DNA of 64,000 nucleotides from Tetrahymena thermophila SB210. Lineage: Eukaryota; Ciliophora; Oligohymenophorea; Hymenostomatida; Tetrahymenidae. The notes below the pieces were generated by a model. The model searched no databases, was not told where the DNA came from, and was given only the letters and a program-made list of their open reading frames with translations. The stretch covers positions 186,001 through 250,000 of the forward strand of contig NW_002476500.1 in assembly GCF_000189635.1 (NCBI RefSeq), written 5' to 3'. Within the stretch, counting starts at the first letter, position 1, and every line of letters begins with the position of its first letter. Of the stretch, positions 1-12,996 are shown in pieces. Made by a program: the position numbers and the translations under genes.

Positions 1-441
1 TATTAATATATAATGCTATATTTTTAGTCATAGTTTACTTTGTTACAGAAACTGTTCTATTATTTTAACTAACTAGAATTAATTGCTCTATTTTTAGGCG
101 CTATCTTCATACTTATTGAATTGTTACTTTTTTTGTGTTTATTTTAATATTTATATGTTTGTTCAATTTTTAATAATCATTCAGCAGCTCTATTACAAGA
201 AAGTATTTTGTTTTTCTATTATTATTCAATATAAATTAATTGTAATTTACTTTGAATATACTTCTAAAATTCATTAAGAAAGGTTTTGTTTGTTGATTGA
301 TTGATAGATAGATAGGATTTATTTATTATTGATTGATTAATTTATTTATTTTTGATTTATAGAATTGCTTTTATGAGTTTGTCTTGACTTAATTTGATTT
401 GGTTGATATATCTGTTGATTAAAAAATCAAGGTTAAGATGT
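1..441. other. AT-rich intergenic leader
   Basis: I see no gene here. The stretch is AT-rich with short GATT/GATA-type microsatellite runs around 285-345. It is probably the upstream region of the ORF that follows. Confidence 0.6.
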
Positions 442-1173
442 ATGATTGATTTGCATTTTATGATCCCATTCTATATAGAGCACATCAAGGAGGGAAAATG
501 TACAAGCTATAGATAAACCAAGATGACCTATTATACAGCTAATAATTCCTTTGTTTTCTTTAATATAACTAAAAGTCTTGGCTATTTGGAAGAAAGTTGT
601 TGTAAAGAGTATAGACATCTACCAGCTCATCAGGAAGGAAAGAATGGAGAAATGAAAAATCATGTAGCTAACTTGAATGAAAGTAATTTTCTTTTAGCCA
701 AGGGTTTTCTCAAGAAAGAGTCTCCAAAACCATTCTTCCATAATTGGGTTAACAAAGGCGAGAAATATGCAGAAGAGAAAGAGATAGAATGCATTATATT
801 TAATTGGAATATCCAAATGCTAAAGCATATTATGCTTAAACTCATACAAAAAAAAGTAATAAGCTACCATCAGGGAGAAAGTTACCATAGAGAAAGTTAT
901 TCCGTACTTAATTTATTAAAGTCTATTCTAAAACTCGCTTATAAAATAAATGCTGATTTCTTTTTCCTTACTAATTTTTTTAATGTAAATATATGGTAAT
1001 CCAAAATAGCAAACTATTTAAAGCACTATCATTGTTACCAAGGCATCTTTTAGTAGTAAAAGGGTCATCGGAGTCAGCAAAATTGGTGCTAAAACTATTC
1101 CGTAAATGCAAAATTTTTATTTGGTTGTTAAGCCATAAACTCCCTCGTCCATTTATAATTAATTTGCTAATGA
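442..1173 (+). CDS. Orphan protein of 243 aa (code 6), function unknown
   Basis: Open from ATG 442 to TGA 1171-1173 when TAA/TAG are read as Gln. ATGs at 460 and 523 are in-frame alternatives. The first part (about 460-1000) is visibly less AT-rich than its surroundings and uses many Glu, Lys, His and Cys codons, which is typical of Tetrahymena coding sequence. The opposite strand has only short ORFs. The protein is hydrophilic in its first half and Gln-rich near the end (a QQQ run about residue 210). I recognise no domain, signal peptide or clear membrane segment. It could be a decayed or intron-containing gene, because the last ~60 codons are closer to background composition. No paralogue is seen in the window. 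Confidence 0.45.
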
Positions 1174-2284
1174 GTTAATATAATTAATTTCAAAATATCT
1201 TCAAAGTGATTCTGAATTTATTTAATATGAATTTCTATATATTATTATGATATTGCTGATACTATATGAATATATTGATTCTATATTATAGATAACTGCT
1301 TTAGTTATGGTTAACTCTAAATACCTACTATACTAATATATTTTAAATCTTCTAAATCAAAGATACAAAAAAAAATATTACTAATTTATATTTAATTATT
1401 CCTTCAAAATTAATTATTGATTTTTGAAATATGTTAAACAGCTTTTAATAACAAAGAATGTTTATTTTCTTTTCCTTATTTACTTAGCTATTATCATTTA
1501 ATATTTATTCATGTTAAATCTTATACTTATCAGATTTCCTTGCTTGCTTGCTTGATTGCTTCTTTTATTCATCAAAGATATCTTTTAAAACTTATCTTGA
1601 AATTAAAAAACAGAAAACATAAAAAAACTAAGAAAATTATAAAAAAATGAATTCCCTCATTAATATAATTGCTAATTTATATTAAAATCTCTATTTTTTT
1701 TATATAATTTTTTAGGAAACTAATTTTTTATTTTAATGTTGCTAATATAAAAGTATCATATTATTTTAAAAATTTATGTTTTCAAAAGTTATGATCAACA
1801 ATATATTAACCAACTTACTTATATTTTTTTATCTATAAATTTTTTATAGGGTTATGCAAAAATATAATTTTAAAATTTGCATTTGCAACATTTTTGTATT
1901 GTAAAAGTAGAGACCCATATTTTTAAACAACAGTATTTAATATTATAATATCTTTTTATATTTCATACAAAAAAAAATTTTTTTAAAATCAAAAACTAGA
2001 CTTAATATAATTTGATGTTAATTAAATAATTAATTTTTACCTTAATTAAAATTGATTAATCTTAATACAGATTTCATAAAAGCTGATATAAAAACATAGA
2101 AAAATCAAAACAATGTTAAAAGTATTAAGAAAATTAAAATTCTAAAAAAAGAATTGGAAAAAATATAATTAATTATTTAATTAATATTCTTAAATAAACT
2201 AAATAAGAAATATTTTTATTTTATTCAATATGAATTTTTATTTTAAAAAAATATAAATTAATCCAAATAAAAATACTTTTTAAC
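1174..2284. other. AT-rich intergenic region
   Basis: I see no gene. This is homopolymer-rich AT sequence lying between an orphan gene on the plus strand and the 3' end of the first channel gene on the minus strand, so it holds two convergent 3' flanks. Confidence 0.6.
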
Positions 2285-5005
2285 TCATTCAAATTAATTA
2301 ATTTAATACTTAAAAGCTGGAACTACTTGTATTTATTAGTCTTAAGAATTTTAAGATTGTGAATTATAATTTTCTTAGGATTCGCTGCCACTTTCGCTTT
2401 CTTTGTCTTGATTTGGTATTTAAATGCAAGCATCTTGATTTTATTTTTTAATTGCTTCAATTATTAATTCTGATTCATAATTTTTGTCAGACTTATTATT
2501 TTACTCCAAAATAATTTCTATTTGCTATGAACTTTATGAATATCTTTTAGCTATTTAATTTTATTAATCTTCATTTTTCTTTTCTTGATTAAATTGTTTT
2601 TTTTAATATGTTTCTGAGTTCATTTCTATTTTGATATTTGAATTGCTGATATTTATGTTGTTCTCTTGTTTTTATCTGTTTGAGGCAATTTTTATAGATT
2701 CAAATCTGATGAATTATTTATACCAGTTTATATTTTCTTATTCTTAGATGAATTTCTAGCTTGCCAGTCTTTTTGTTGCTGGGTTTGCCCTATCATAGTC
2801 AGTTGAAAAATCCCCATAGACTTATCTATAACTTTTAATGTTCTCTGGTTTTCTAGGTTTTATTTTGATTAATTCTTTATTAATGACATGAATTGGTAAT
2901 ACAAAATGAGCAGCTGAGACAATTATTGCCACTAACGAAATAAATTGCGAGTTATTATCTGCATTATCTTTCGACATATAAATAAACACGTAGGAGAGAC
3001 AAGCAAATATAAGTATGCCTGCATTCAAGAGGTTGATCATTACTTAACTAAGAGAAGAGCCTATATTGAAGGGCGCAGATCTTCTATTGATTAAGTTGTA
3101 TTTTGCTATGAGATATTAAATGATAATACCTGCTATTGACCATAAAACACAAATAGGTAATGGAGTTGCATAAAATAAAGTCATTAATAAAGTATTCATA
3201 ACCTAAGAATACTCTGCTTCAATAGTAAATTAAGGGTCTTCGTAGAGATCCAAAAGCTCTTGTTAAGTCAAAATACTGTTTTGGTTCTTCTTTTCTTCAC
3301 TTTTTCTCTATAGTTTCTTTAAGATATATTCAAAATCTAAGAAAAAGAAAAGTATTGGTAGAAAAGAGTTAACCATAAAGATGATGTTTTGATTCGGAAT
3401 CAAACCTGAAGCTCCATAAAGCATTTGATAGTTAGTGCTTTCATTAACGATGAATGAAACTATAAAAGGTACAAGTGTGGCATTAGTGAACTGGGCTAAG
3501 CTTAAAAAGAAGGCAAAAGAAAGGTTGTAGTATGTTCTAGTCTAGAATTTTTTGAATTTAGCTACTTGTCTAACAAGAACTGTTAAGATTGAGTTTATGA
3601 TAAATATTACTATTGAAATAGCTAATGAAAGTAATTAAATATTTGTTATTTCATCTTTATTATTTTAACTATTGTAGATTATGCTTATTTTGTGCTTCTC
3701 GGCATATGTAGACTGGTAATCTTACAAAAAATATATAGACAAACCGCTTCCGAATACCACAAGAAAGTCTATGCTTAATCCGATTGCTATTCTGACATTC
3801 CTTTCTAACTAACTTGTGTTCAAATTCTCCCAATAAATTTCAGTAGGATCTGGAGCAGGGGAAATACTTAAAATTCTACCAAAGTAAGGTGTGATTTTTT
3901 TGCTATTAGAAAGCCAAGTCTGTTTGGAAAGATCAAGTAAAATTTTTTACATTCTCTCTGTTTCAAGCGTGACAAAAGCTACACCTGTGAAATGATTGTT
4001 CATAAACGAAATACCTTTTCCATCTCTAAATTTTACTTCTAATTCTTCTATTTTATTTTTGATAAAATAAATTTTCTTGTCCAACTAAGCAATCTCATCA
4101 GATTAAACATCACAAAGAAGACCTTTTTTTATCAACTTTAATAACAATTTCTATTTTTCTTCTACAAGATTTTTTTGCTATGCTTCTAATTACTTTAAAT
4201 CCTTTATCTTTAATCCTAGGTTTACTTTAACAACTTTTAATACTTCACCATTCATATTTAAAGGATTTTAAAAAAACTCTTTCAAATTTGAATAGACATC
4301 AAAATTGTTTGATTTGTCTTCATTTTCAAATTCAAAAACTTAAGGGAAATTCTAGACCATAACAGTGTAGTCAGAAGCTATAATAGCACAGTCATCACAA
4401 TCAGAATCTAATCTCCTTTGCTTGTAGATGATAATTTAAATAAATACAATCAAAACACACACAGTTGTTAAATTTAGGCACTCTTGAACATAAATTGAAT
4501 AGAATAAGTCAGTTCTATTTCCTAAAGAATATTAAATAATCCAATTTTATTTGCATTGAAGTCCTTTTTTAATGCATTGATTTCCATAATTACCATTCAC
4601 CACCATATTGAATATCCCGCTTATGCAAAACAAAATAGCCAAAAATGCAATAGACAGCTTTTGGAACTAAAAGAACATTGGATATCCAGAACCTAAATAA
4701 CTGAGTTGAATGACATCAGAATTCATATTGAGTGATTCCCTCTCAACATCTCTTCCACAACAATCACATTTCTCATTTAATTTACCTTAAAGCTTTTCCT
4801 GTCTTTTTAGTATTTTTTCAGGTGCAACCCTAGTAGCTCTCTTGTGTAGCTAAGCAAGCCTAAAATCACCTGGTATTTTTTCGAAGTCAACACATTTCTT
4901 TAAATGAGAACTTTTTTCAACAGCTGCTGCAGTGTTTTGCTATGAGAAATGCATATTAGCATCATGTTAGTTATTTTCAGCTTATTCTATTTATTAATTT
5001 CTCAT
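2285..5005 (-). CDS. OSCA/TMEM63-like (DUF221) membrane channel, paralogue 1
   Basis: Single open frame of 906 aa in code 6. The ATG is at 5003-5005 (minus) and the TGA at 2285-2287. Family members are calcium-permeable, mechanically or osmotically gated cation channels of the plasma or endomembranes. Visible landmarks run in the family order. First comes a soluble N-terminus with a Cys-rich CDCCGR motif (about residue 80), then a first membrane span, a second span region, and an ASDYTVMV segment (about residue 212). Next is a charged cytosolic domain, then the signature APDPTEIYWENL (about residues 380-393), followed by about seven hydrophobic helices. The tail after KPENIKSYR is ~180 residues, Gln/Asn/Ser-rich and probably cytosolic. 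It lies head-to-tail with a paralogue 1.6 kb upstream. No introns are needed. Ion selectivity cannot be read from the sequence, and a lipid scramblase-like role is a less likely alternative. Confidence 0.8.
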
Positions 5006-6597
5006 TTTTATTAGATAAAAGTAATATTTTACAAATATATTTTTTTGAAATATTTATTTATTCAATTTTATTTTAAAACTAATTTAAAGAAGCAAATTAA
5101 ATCAATCAAACAAACAAACAAATAAATGAATAAAAAATAGCGTGAAACAAATTATTTAATAATCTGAATATTAATTTCTATATCAAAACTATTACAATTT
5201 TTTAATGAAATAAATTTGAAAATATCATAGAATTTTTTTTGTAATTATAAAAATCCATCCAATTTTCTAATAAATCATAATTAAATTAAAAAAGGATTTG
5301 CTAGACAAAGAAAATTAAAAAATAGAAGGAATAAATGTGATAATTTATTAATTAAAATATTTTTAACAATCAGAAAATTTATTTCTTTTCCATGTTTATA
5401 AATTTTTTTAAATATTTTAATTTTATTTTAAGTCATCCACATAAAAAATATCCAAAATATTTTAAATGCTATTTTCAAAATTAAAATTTTATTAAAATAA
5501 TCTGATTAAATTTGCAAGAGGAAGTAATTGTAAGAATTTAACATGTGAAATTATTTTTTTAAAATATCTTAAAACCTTAAAACTTAAATAAAAAATCAAC
5601 TTAATTCTAAAAAATAGTTTTAAAAATTAACATGTAAGGAAATATTTATTAAGTAAATATTTTTTATATTATTTGAATTCTGCTTTTCATTTTATTTTTA
5701 GCTCATAAGTCTCTATTTCTAATTTAATTATTTATTTTTAACATTAATTATCAAATTTTCTTAATTTTGATGTGAGCATTTATATTTTATTAAATTAAAA
5801 ATGCAAAAAATGTTAGTTGTATTCTTTAATTCATATTTAATATCATTTAAAATTTAGTTTGAAAATTATTTTTATTCTTCCACTTTAAAACTAGTAATAA
5901 AATATAAACTAATGAATGAATAATAAAATGAAAATATAATTTATGCTACAAAGAATTAAATTAATTTAATTCAATTTTTTGTTAATTTATACTCTTTCTT
6001 ACAATATTTGATTCAAAAGTAAAAGATTTGCCTTTCGTCTATTTTTAGTAATTTATTGAAGAATATTTAGTTTATGAATTTGTTTATAAATTTTAGAAAT
6101 TCAATTTAATTTGAGATTACTATTGATAGATGATTCAATGTAATTTAACTAAAGAACTTTATTTATTTCATTCATATTTTTTATATTAGAAATGAAAAAT
6201 ATATTTAACATTTTTTATAAAATAATAAATAAAATTTTTTTGATTGGACTTCAATTTTATTTTTAGTTATTGTTTTAAAATCATACAAAATAAAGTGGCT
6301 TTTCTTCTATTTTTAGCTATTAAAGTTGAGATTTTTAATTTATTTATTTAATTTAAATACCTTAATTAACTATGAATATTTAATTACATTGTAGGTTATT
6401 GTAATTTAATACAATTGTTTCAATCAGGTTTTTATTATGTTTTAAATTAAATATAAAAATATTTTTTTAATCAATTATTTTATTAGAAATAAATATTTAT
6501 AAATTATTAAGCAATTTTATAAAAAAATAAATAAATTAAAATTTTATTGATCTAAATTTTTTATATTAATTTTAAATTTTTAGTTTATTTGAAGTCA
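5006..6597. other. Intergenic region between the two channel genes
   Basis: I see no gene. It must contain the promoter of the downstream minus-strand channel gene (5005) and the 3' flank of the upstream one. A short CAAA-type simple repeat lies at about 5105-5130. Confidence 0.6.
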
Positions 6598-9534
6598 TCA
6601 AACAAAATAAGAGTGATTTTTCTTCAATTTTTAGTTTTTTAATGATGAATTTTCAGACTCTGAATTGATTTATGTTTAGCTACTTTAATCATCTTCAAAA
6701 TTGATTACTTATTCGAATGAATATTTATTCGCTACTTGCTTACATTTAAATATATTTATGCTTATTTAGTTATTATTTTATTCTTGATCTTATACTTGTA
6801 AGTTTTCTTCGTTTTTATAATTTAATGATTCTTGATTGGCTTTATTTTCTATTTTATTTGGCAAATTTTTTGTTTTTTCTTTGTTTTTATAAAATAACTC
6901 AACAAAGCCATTTTTAATTTCTTCGTATCTTTTTAATTGTTTTTATAAAATTTCTTTAGAAAGAGATTTTACTTCAGTATTTCTTTAATTTTTGATTTCA
7001 TCATCTTAGCAGCAACTGTAGCTCTCATCTTTCAAATTTATAACATGTAAATTTGAATCATCTTTTTAATCATTTTTATGATTTTAAAGTTCAACTAGAT
7101 TTCTAAAAATACTATGCTAAATATAACCTTCTTATTTTTAGAACTACACTTCATTATTTACTGAAATAAATTTAATATTTTCTTCAATCAATTAAATATC
7201 TTTCTTCGTTCCTTAAAATTCTGATTTATTTTTTGAATCAAAATTAATTAAATCTTCTTGCTAAAAGATATTTTAAACAACAGCTTCTTGCTCTTCAACA
7301 AACTTCTAATTAGCTTGTCTTCTGGTTGCTGGGTTTGTTCTATCATAATCTGTTGAGAAGCTGCCTTATACTTCTTAATATATTTTCGTATTTTCAGGTT
7401 TTTTAGATTTGACTTTAAATATCTTTTTATTTATGATATGAGCTGGTAAAAATAAATGAATACTTGCTATTGCTATTGCCACAAAAGAAACTGTTCTTGG
7501 ATTATTATCATCATTATCCTTTGATAAAATGATAAACACATAAGAAAGACAAGCATAAATAACTAAACCAATGTTCATTAGCAGCACCATTTTATATCCT
7601 AGAGAGGAACCCATGTTAAATGGAGCTGATCTTCTATATAATAAATTATATTTTGCTATGAAATATTAAATGATTAACCCTAAAATAGACCAAAAAATGC
7701 AAATTGGCAGTGGAGTTGCATAAAATAGAGTCATTAAAAGGGTTTTCATTATTTAGGAATATTCTGATTAAATGGCAAATGCAGGATCTTCATACAACTC
7801 AAGCAACTCTTATTGAGTTAAAATACTACTTTCTCCAGAGCTTTCTTATTTTTTTCTTAAATATTTCTTGATGATTGATTGAATATCAAAAATAAAGAAT
7901 AGCACAGGCAGAAATGAGTTGACCATAAAAATAGTGTTCTGAGTTGGGATCAAACCAGAAGCTCCATAAAGCATCTAGTAGTTGGTATTTTAATGCACTA
8001 TAAAAGACACTATCAAAGGGACTAAGGTAGCATTAGTGAATTAAGCTAAACTTAAAAAGAATGCAAATGAAAGATTGTAATTAGTTCTTGTTTAAAGCTT
8101 TTTAAAATCGGCAACAGTTTTAACTAGAATTACAAGAAATTAGTTGATGATAAATATCACTATTGATATAGTGAAAGAGAGCAACTAAATATTTCTTATT
8201 TCCTTCGCCCTCAACGTACTGTCAGAAATAGAATTAACATTATGGTTTTTAGCGTAGCTAGATTAGTAGTCTAGCAAGAAATAAATTGAAAGACCACAGC
8301 CAAAAACCATAAAAGAATCAACTATTAAACCAACAACCACTCTTATTGCTCTACTCGTTTTAGATACCCCTAAATTCTCCCAAAATATCTCTGTTGGATC
8401 AGGCGCAGCTGAAATTCTTAAATGTGTACCCATAAACTGCCTTACTGTTTAACTCTTTTTAAAGCAATTCCAAGAGCTCTTTGCCATCTCAAGTAAGTCT
8501 TTTTGCATTCTTTCAGTTTCAAATGTTACAAAAGCTACTCCAGTGAAAAGGTTCTTCATAAATTCGACTCCTTTACCTTCACTGAGTCTATTTTCTAACT
8601 TTAGAATTTCACTCTTCACTATCTCTATTTGCTTATCTATCTAAATCGCCTCTTAAGAGAAAATGTCGTATTTTCCATTTTTACTTATTTGCGATTTAAA
8701 TAATTTCTTTTTATCATTCACAAATAACTTCTACTTTCTTTGTAAATGCGTTAAATCCTTAATTTCATATCCTAAATTGACTTTTATAACCTTAAATTCA
8801 TATCCATTAAAATTGCTTGGATTCTAAAAGAAGCTTTTGAGCTCATCATCATAATCTAAATTTTCTTTCTATAAATCATTCTCGCATTAAATATCTTTGG
8901 GAATATTCTCAACCATTACAGTATAGTCAGATGCTAAAATAGCTGAGTCATCGCTGTCAGAATCTAACATTCTCTACTAATAAATTATTATCTAAATAAA
9001 AATAATTAGAACGCAAACAGCTGTTAAATTCAAGCACTCTTAAATGTAAATAGAATAATATAAATCAGTCCTGTTCCCTAGCGAAAGCTTAACTATCCAA
9101 TTTGTTTTGCATTGATTACCCTTAAGATTACACTAATTACCATAGTTTGCATTAGCTACCATATTGAAAATGCCACAAACACAAAACAAAATAAGCAAAA
9201 AGAATATGCAAAACTTCAAAAACTAAAAAAACATAGGAAACCCAGATCCTAAATAACTGAGTTTGGTAATGTCTGAATTTAAATTTAATATTTCTCTGTC
9301 TACACTTCTTCCACAACAATCACATTTCTCATTTATAAAGCCCTGTTATTTGTCTTTTTCAGTAAACTCTTTATCAGGTCCCACTTTAGTAGCTTTCAAG
9401 TGCTCTTTAGCTAAAAAAATATCGCCTGGAATCTTTTCAAAATTAACACTTTTACTGATAGCGTTGCCTCTATGCAATTATTTGGAATTATGCTCAGCTT
9501 AAGTCTTAATACTATCTTAACCTTCTTAGCTCAT
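6598..9534 (-). CDS. OSCA/TMEM63-like (DUF221) membrane channel, paralogue 2
   Basis: Single open frame of 978 aa in code 6. The ATG is at 9532-9534 (minus) and the TGA at 6598-6600. It is a full-length tandem paralogue of the minus-strand gene at 2285-5005, with the same order of features: CDCCGR, first span, SDYTVMV (about residue 203), charged cytosolic insert, APDPTEIFWENL (about residue 380), a multi-helix pore region, and a segment ending in KPENTKIY. The membrane core is well conserved between the two copies. The ~250-residue C-terminal tail is longer and diverged, rich in Gln, Asn, Glu and Lys, and has a coiled-coil look. By family knowledge it is a mechanosensitive/osmosensitive cation channel. 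The two genes are probably products of one duplication whose cytosolic tails then diversified, which suggests different partners or regulation. Confidence 0.8.
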
Positions 9535-9916
9535 TTTAAATCATAAAAATTTATGTTTTCTTTTTATTAAAATTATATTAAAGGTTATTTGCCTTAATCT
9601 TATTTTTTAAGCCTAAGATATCTTTTCTAAAAATATAAGTTCGTTTCTATATTTTAATTAATTTAAGGAGTCTATCTGATAATTTCCAATTTATTTATCT
9701 ATCTGCTATTGAAGATATAAATACTACTAAATTATTTATTCAATTTTTTTGTTTACTTGCGTACCCTCTCTATTTTTTCTAATTAAATAAGACTTTTTGA
9801 ATGATATCAGTAGATATATAGAAGGAGGGTTTAGATCTTACTCACTTTTAATTAAGGTATTCTAATGTAATATATTATTTGAATTTTCTAAACATTTTCT
9901 AAACAAATAAATTAAT

Positions 9917-9954
<38 letters not shown>

Positions 9955-10931
9955 TCCTAATTTAATAAGTTAAGGATTCCTACTTAAACGTTTCATAAAC
10001 ATAAAATAGAAGAATCATCAAAAACAAATGTTAATTTTAATTTTAATAATTTTTTGTTTGTTTGTTTCTTTTTAGTGAGTTTCTGCGGCTATTTCTAATT
10101 ATTTAGAAAATATAAACTCTAAATGTTGTACTTGATGATATGTATATTCTTTTTATAGATACATGATTAATTAGACCATCCATCATTTATTAAATTAAAT
10201 ATGAATTTAGAATCAAATATCAAATATTTAATAAAATGCTTTATAAAATTTATCTAATTCTAAAATAATAAAAAAAAATGAAACTATTTGGTTTATATAA
10301 ATTGTAATATAAATTTTTAGATAAAATAGAAAAGCGTTTAGATTATTTGTAATTGTAATTGAATTTTTATTAAGAAGTTATTAGTCTATTTTTATTTTTG
10401 ATTAAACCTTCTATTATTACTATTTATTAATTAATTCATTTGTTTTTTTAATATTAAAACACATAAAAATCCATTTTAAAAAAGGAAGAAATAGAATTTT
10501 TTTATCCATCTTCTCTCCTATATTAAATTCTGATAAAAAGCGTATTATTAAGTACAATAGTTTTTAATTTTGAAATTTAAAATAATGATTTTTTCTGTAT
10601 TTCTCATGTTTTCTCTCACTTTTTACAGCAATAAAAAATTAAAATAGAAACTAATATCGTAATATTTTAACATTTTTATAAATATAACCTTTATTAATTA
10701 ATTATCCAGTAAAAAATAAGCTACTCTTAACAAATATTGGATAAAAATAGATGCTTAATAAATAAATTGATAGATAGATAATTACATTGATAAATAAATG
10801 AATACTAAATTTATAAAATTATATTTATCTAATTAATAAAATATTTAGTAATTTGAAGTGTAAAAAAAAACTTCAAAATATAAATTTTATTAAAATTAAA
10901 AAATTGAGGAAAAAAAAAATTTTTTTGTTTG
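9535..10931. other. AT-rich intergenic region with GATA microsatellite
   Basis: I see no gene. It holds the probable promoter of the channel gene ending at 9534 and a tetranucleotide ATAG run (9916-9953, about nine units). Confidence 0.6.
9916..9953. repeat. (ATAG)n microsatellite
   Basis: About nine uninterrupted copies of ATAG, read directly from the sequence. Probably length-polymorphic. Confidence 0.9.
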
Positions 10932-10989
10932 TTAAACTATTTTAAAAATGAAAATATTAAGCATGTAAAATAAACTAAAGGAAAATATT

Positions 10990-12870
10990 TCACTCATATT
11001 TATTATGTCTTAATAGAGCCTTAAAATTAATGTTATTTATTTTAGATATCTTTTTCTTCTATTAAGATATAAATAATTCAAAAATGACTTTTATTAATTT
11101 CTTTGATTAGATTCTAATCTAATATTAAATAATCTTTTGTATCAGCAAGCAATATATTTTGATTAAATTGGATTTTGATTTACATTTTTAGAATAAAATA
11201 ATTTAAACGTTTTCTTTTATATAAGTTAGCATTAATGAGTGAGTAAATTGAATACCTACTTGATAGTATTATTTAAAAGTATTGAATTTAAGTGAATTAA
11301 TAAAAATAAATTATTTTTATTTATAATTGTTTTCTTTTTTAAATTATCAATAAACTAATAGCCTTTAAAAACAAACTAATGCTATTTATTTTCTATGTAT
11401 GTCTTTGTCCTCTATAAAGATATAAATAATTAAAAATAACTTATATTCATTCATTAATTTCTCTTATTAGATTCAAATCTATATAATATTAAATTATCTT
11501 GCGCTTCAATAAACAAACAATTTATTCTGATTAAATTGGATAAAAATTTAAATCTTTTAGAATATATTAATGAATGATAGAATATCTGTTAAAAGTATAT
11601 TAAATTAAGTTAATTAATAATAAAACACTTTTATTTATAATTGTTTTTTTTTTTTTTTAAATTATCACTAAGTCAATAAGCTGAAAGAGTCTAAAAAATG
11701 ATCTTATTTATTTTAGACGCATGTCTTTGCTGTCTTTGTCCTCTATAAAGATATAAATAATTCAAAATGACTTTTATTCATTCATTAATTTCTCTTATTA
11801 GATTCAAATCTATATAATATTAAATTATCTTGCATTTCAATAAACAAACAATTCATTCTGATTAAATTTGATAAAAATTTAAATCTTTTAGAATATATTA
11901 ATGAATAAATGATAGAATATCTGATAAGATCTTTAAAAGTATATTAAATTAAGTTAATTAAAAATAAAACACTTTTATTTATAATTGTTTTTTTTTTAAA
12001 TTATCAATAAGTCAATCAGCTAAAAAAGTCTAAAAAATGATGCTATTTATTTTAGAGGTATGTCTTTGCTCTCTATAAATATAAATCATTAAAAATGACT
12101 GTAATTAACTTCTTTAAATTGATTCTAAATTAGAAATATCTAACGCTTCAACTAGCAAGCAATTCGTTATGATTAAATTAGATAAAAATTTAAACTTTTT
12201 AGAATAAATTAATTTTGATGTTTTCTTTTATTTAAATTAGCATTAATGAATGAGTGAATGAATGAATGAATACCTAGCTTTAAATTTTTTTAATTTAAGT
12301 GAATTAAAAATAAAACACTTTTATTTATAATGGTTTTTTTTTTAAATTATCAATAAACTAATATTGTCTAAACAGCAATGCTATTTACTTTAGATGTCTT
12401 TGCCCTCTATAAAGATATAAATAATTATCTTGCGTTTCAACCAACAATTCAGTCTGATTAAATTGGATTTTATTTAAATTTATATAATAGATTAATTTAA
12501 ATGCTTTCTTTTATATAAATTAACATTAATGAATGAGTGAATAACTGATAAGATCTTTAAAAGTTTTTCACTTTAAGTTAATTAAAAATAAAATACTTTT
12601 ATGAATAATTGTTTTTTTTTAATCATCAATAAGCTAATAACCCTCTAAAGATATAAATCATACAAAATAACTTTTATTAATTTCTTTAATTAGATTCTAA
12701 TCTAATATTGTACGATCTTGAGTTTCAATAATTCACTCTGATTAAATTGGATAAAAATTTAAATTTATTAGAATAAATAATTTAAATGTTTTGTTTTATT
12801 TATAAATAAGATTTTTAAAAGTATATTAATTTAAATTATCAATAAGGAAATAATGATAAATATCAAACAA
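10990..12870. repeat. Degenerate ~300-350-bp tandem array, copy 1
   Basis: Five to six diverged units follow one another. Each holds the same ordered words: GCTATTTATTTTAGATG, TCTTTG..CTCTATAAAGATATAAATAATTC, a GATTAGATTCTAATCTAAT palindrome-like stretch, CTGATTAAATTGGATAAAAATTTAAA, and an AATGAGTGAATGAATG run. Unit starts lie near 11030, 11380, 11690, 12037, 12378 and 12630. Indels between units show it is non-coding. It sits directly upstream of the GTPase gene, in its promoter region. Confidence 0.75.
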
Positions 12871-12996
12871 AAAGTAGATATTTAAGAAGAAAAAAAATCA
12901 AAAACCTTTAATAATAATTTAAAACTAAATAAATACATAAATTGAAGAAGAAAAAAAATTATTAATTTATTTGAGAGTATCATTCATTCATTCATC

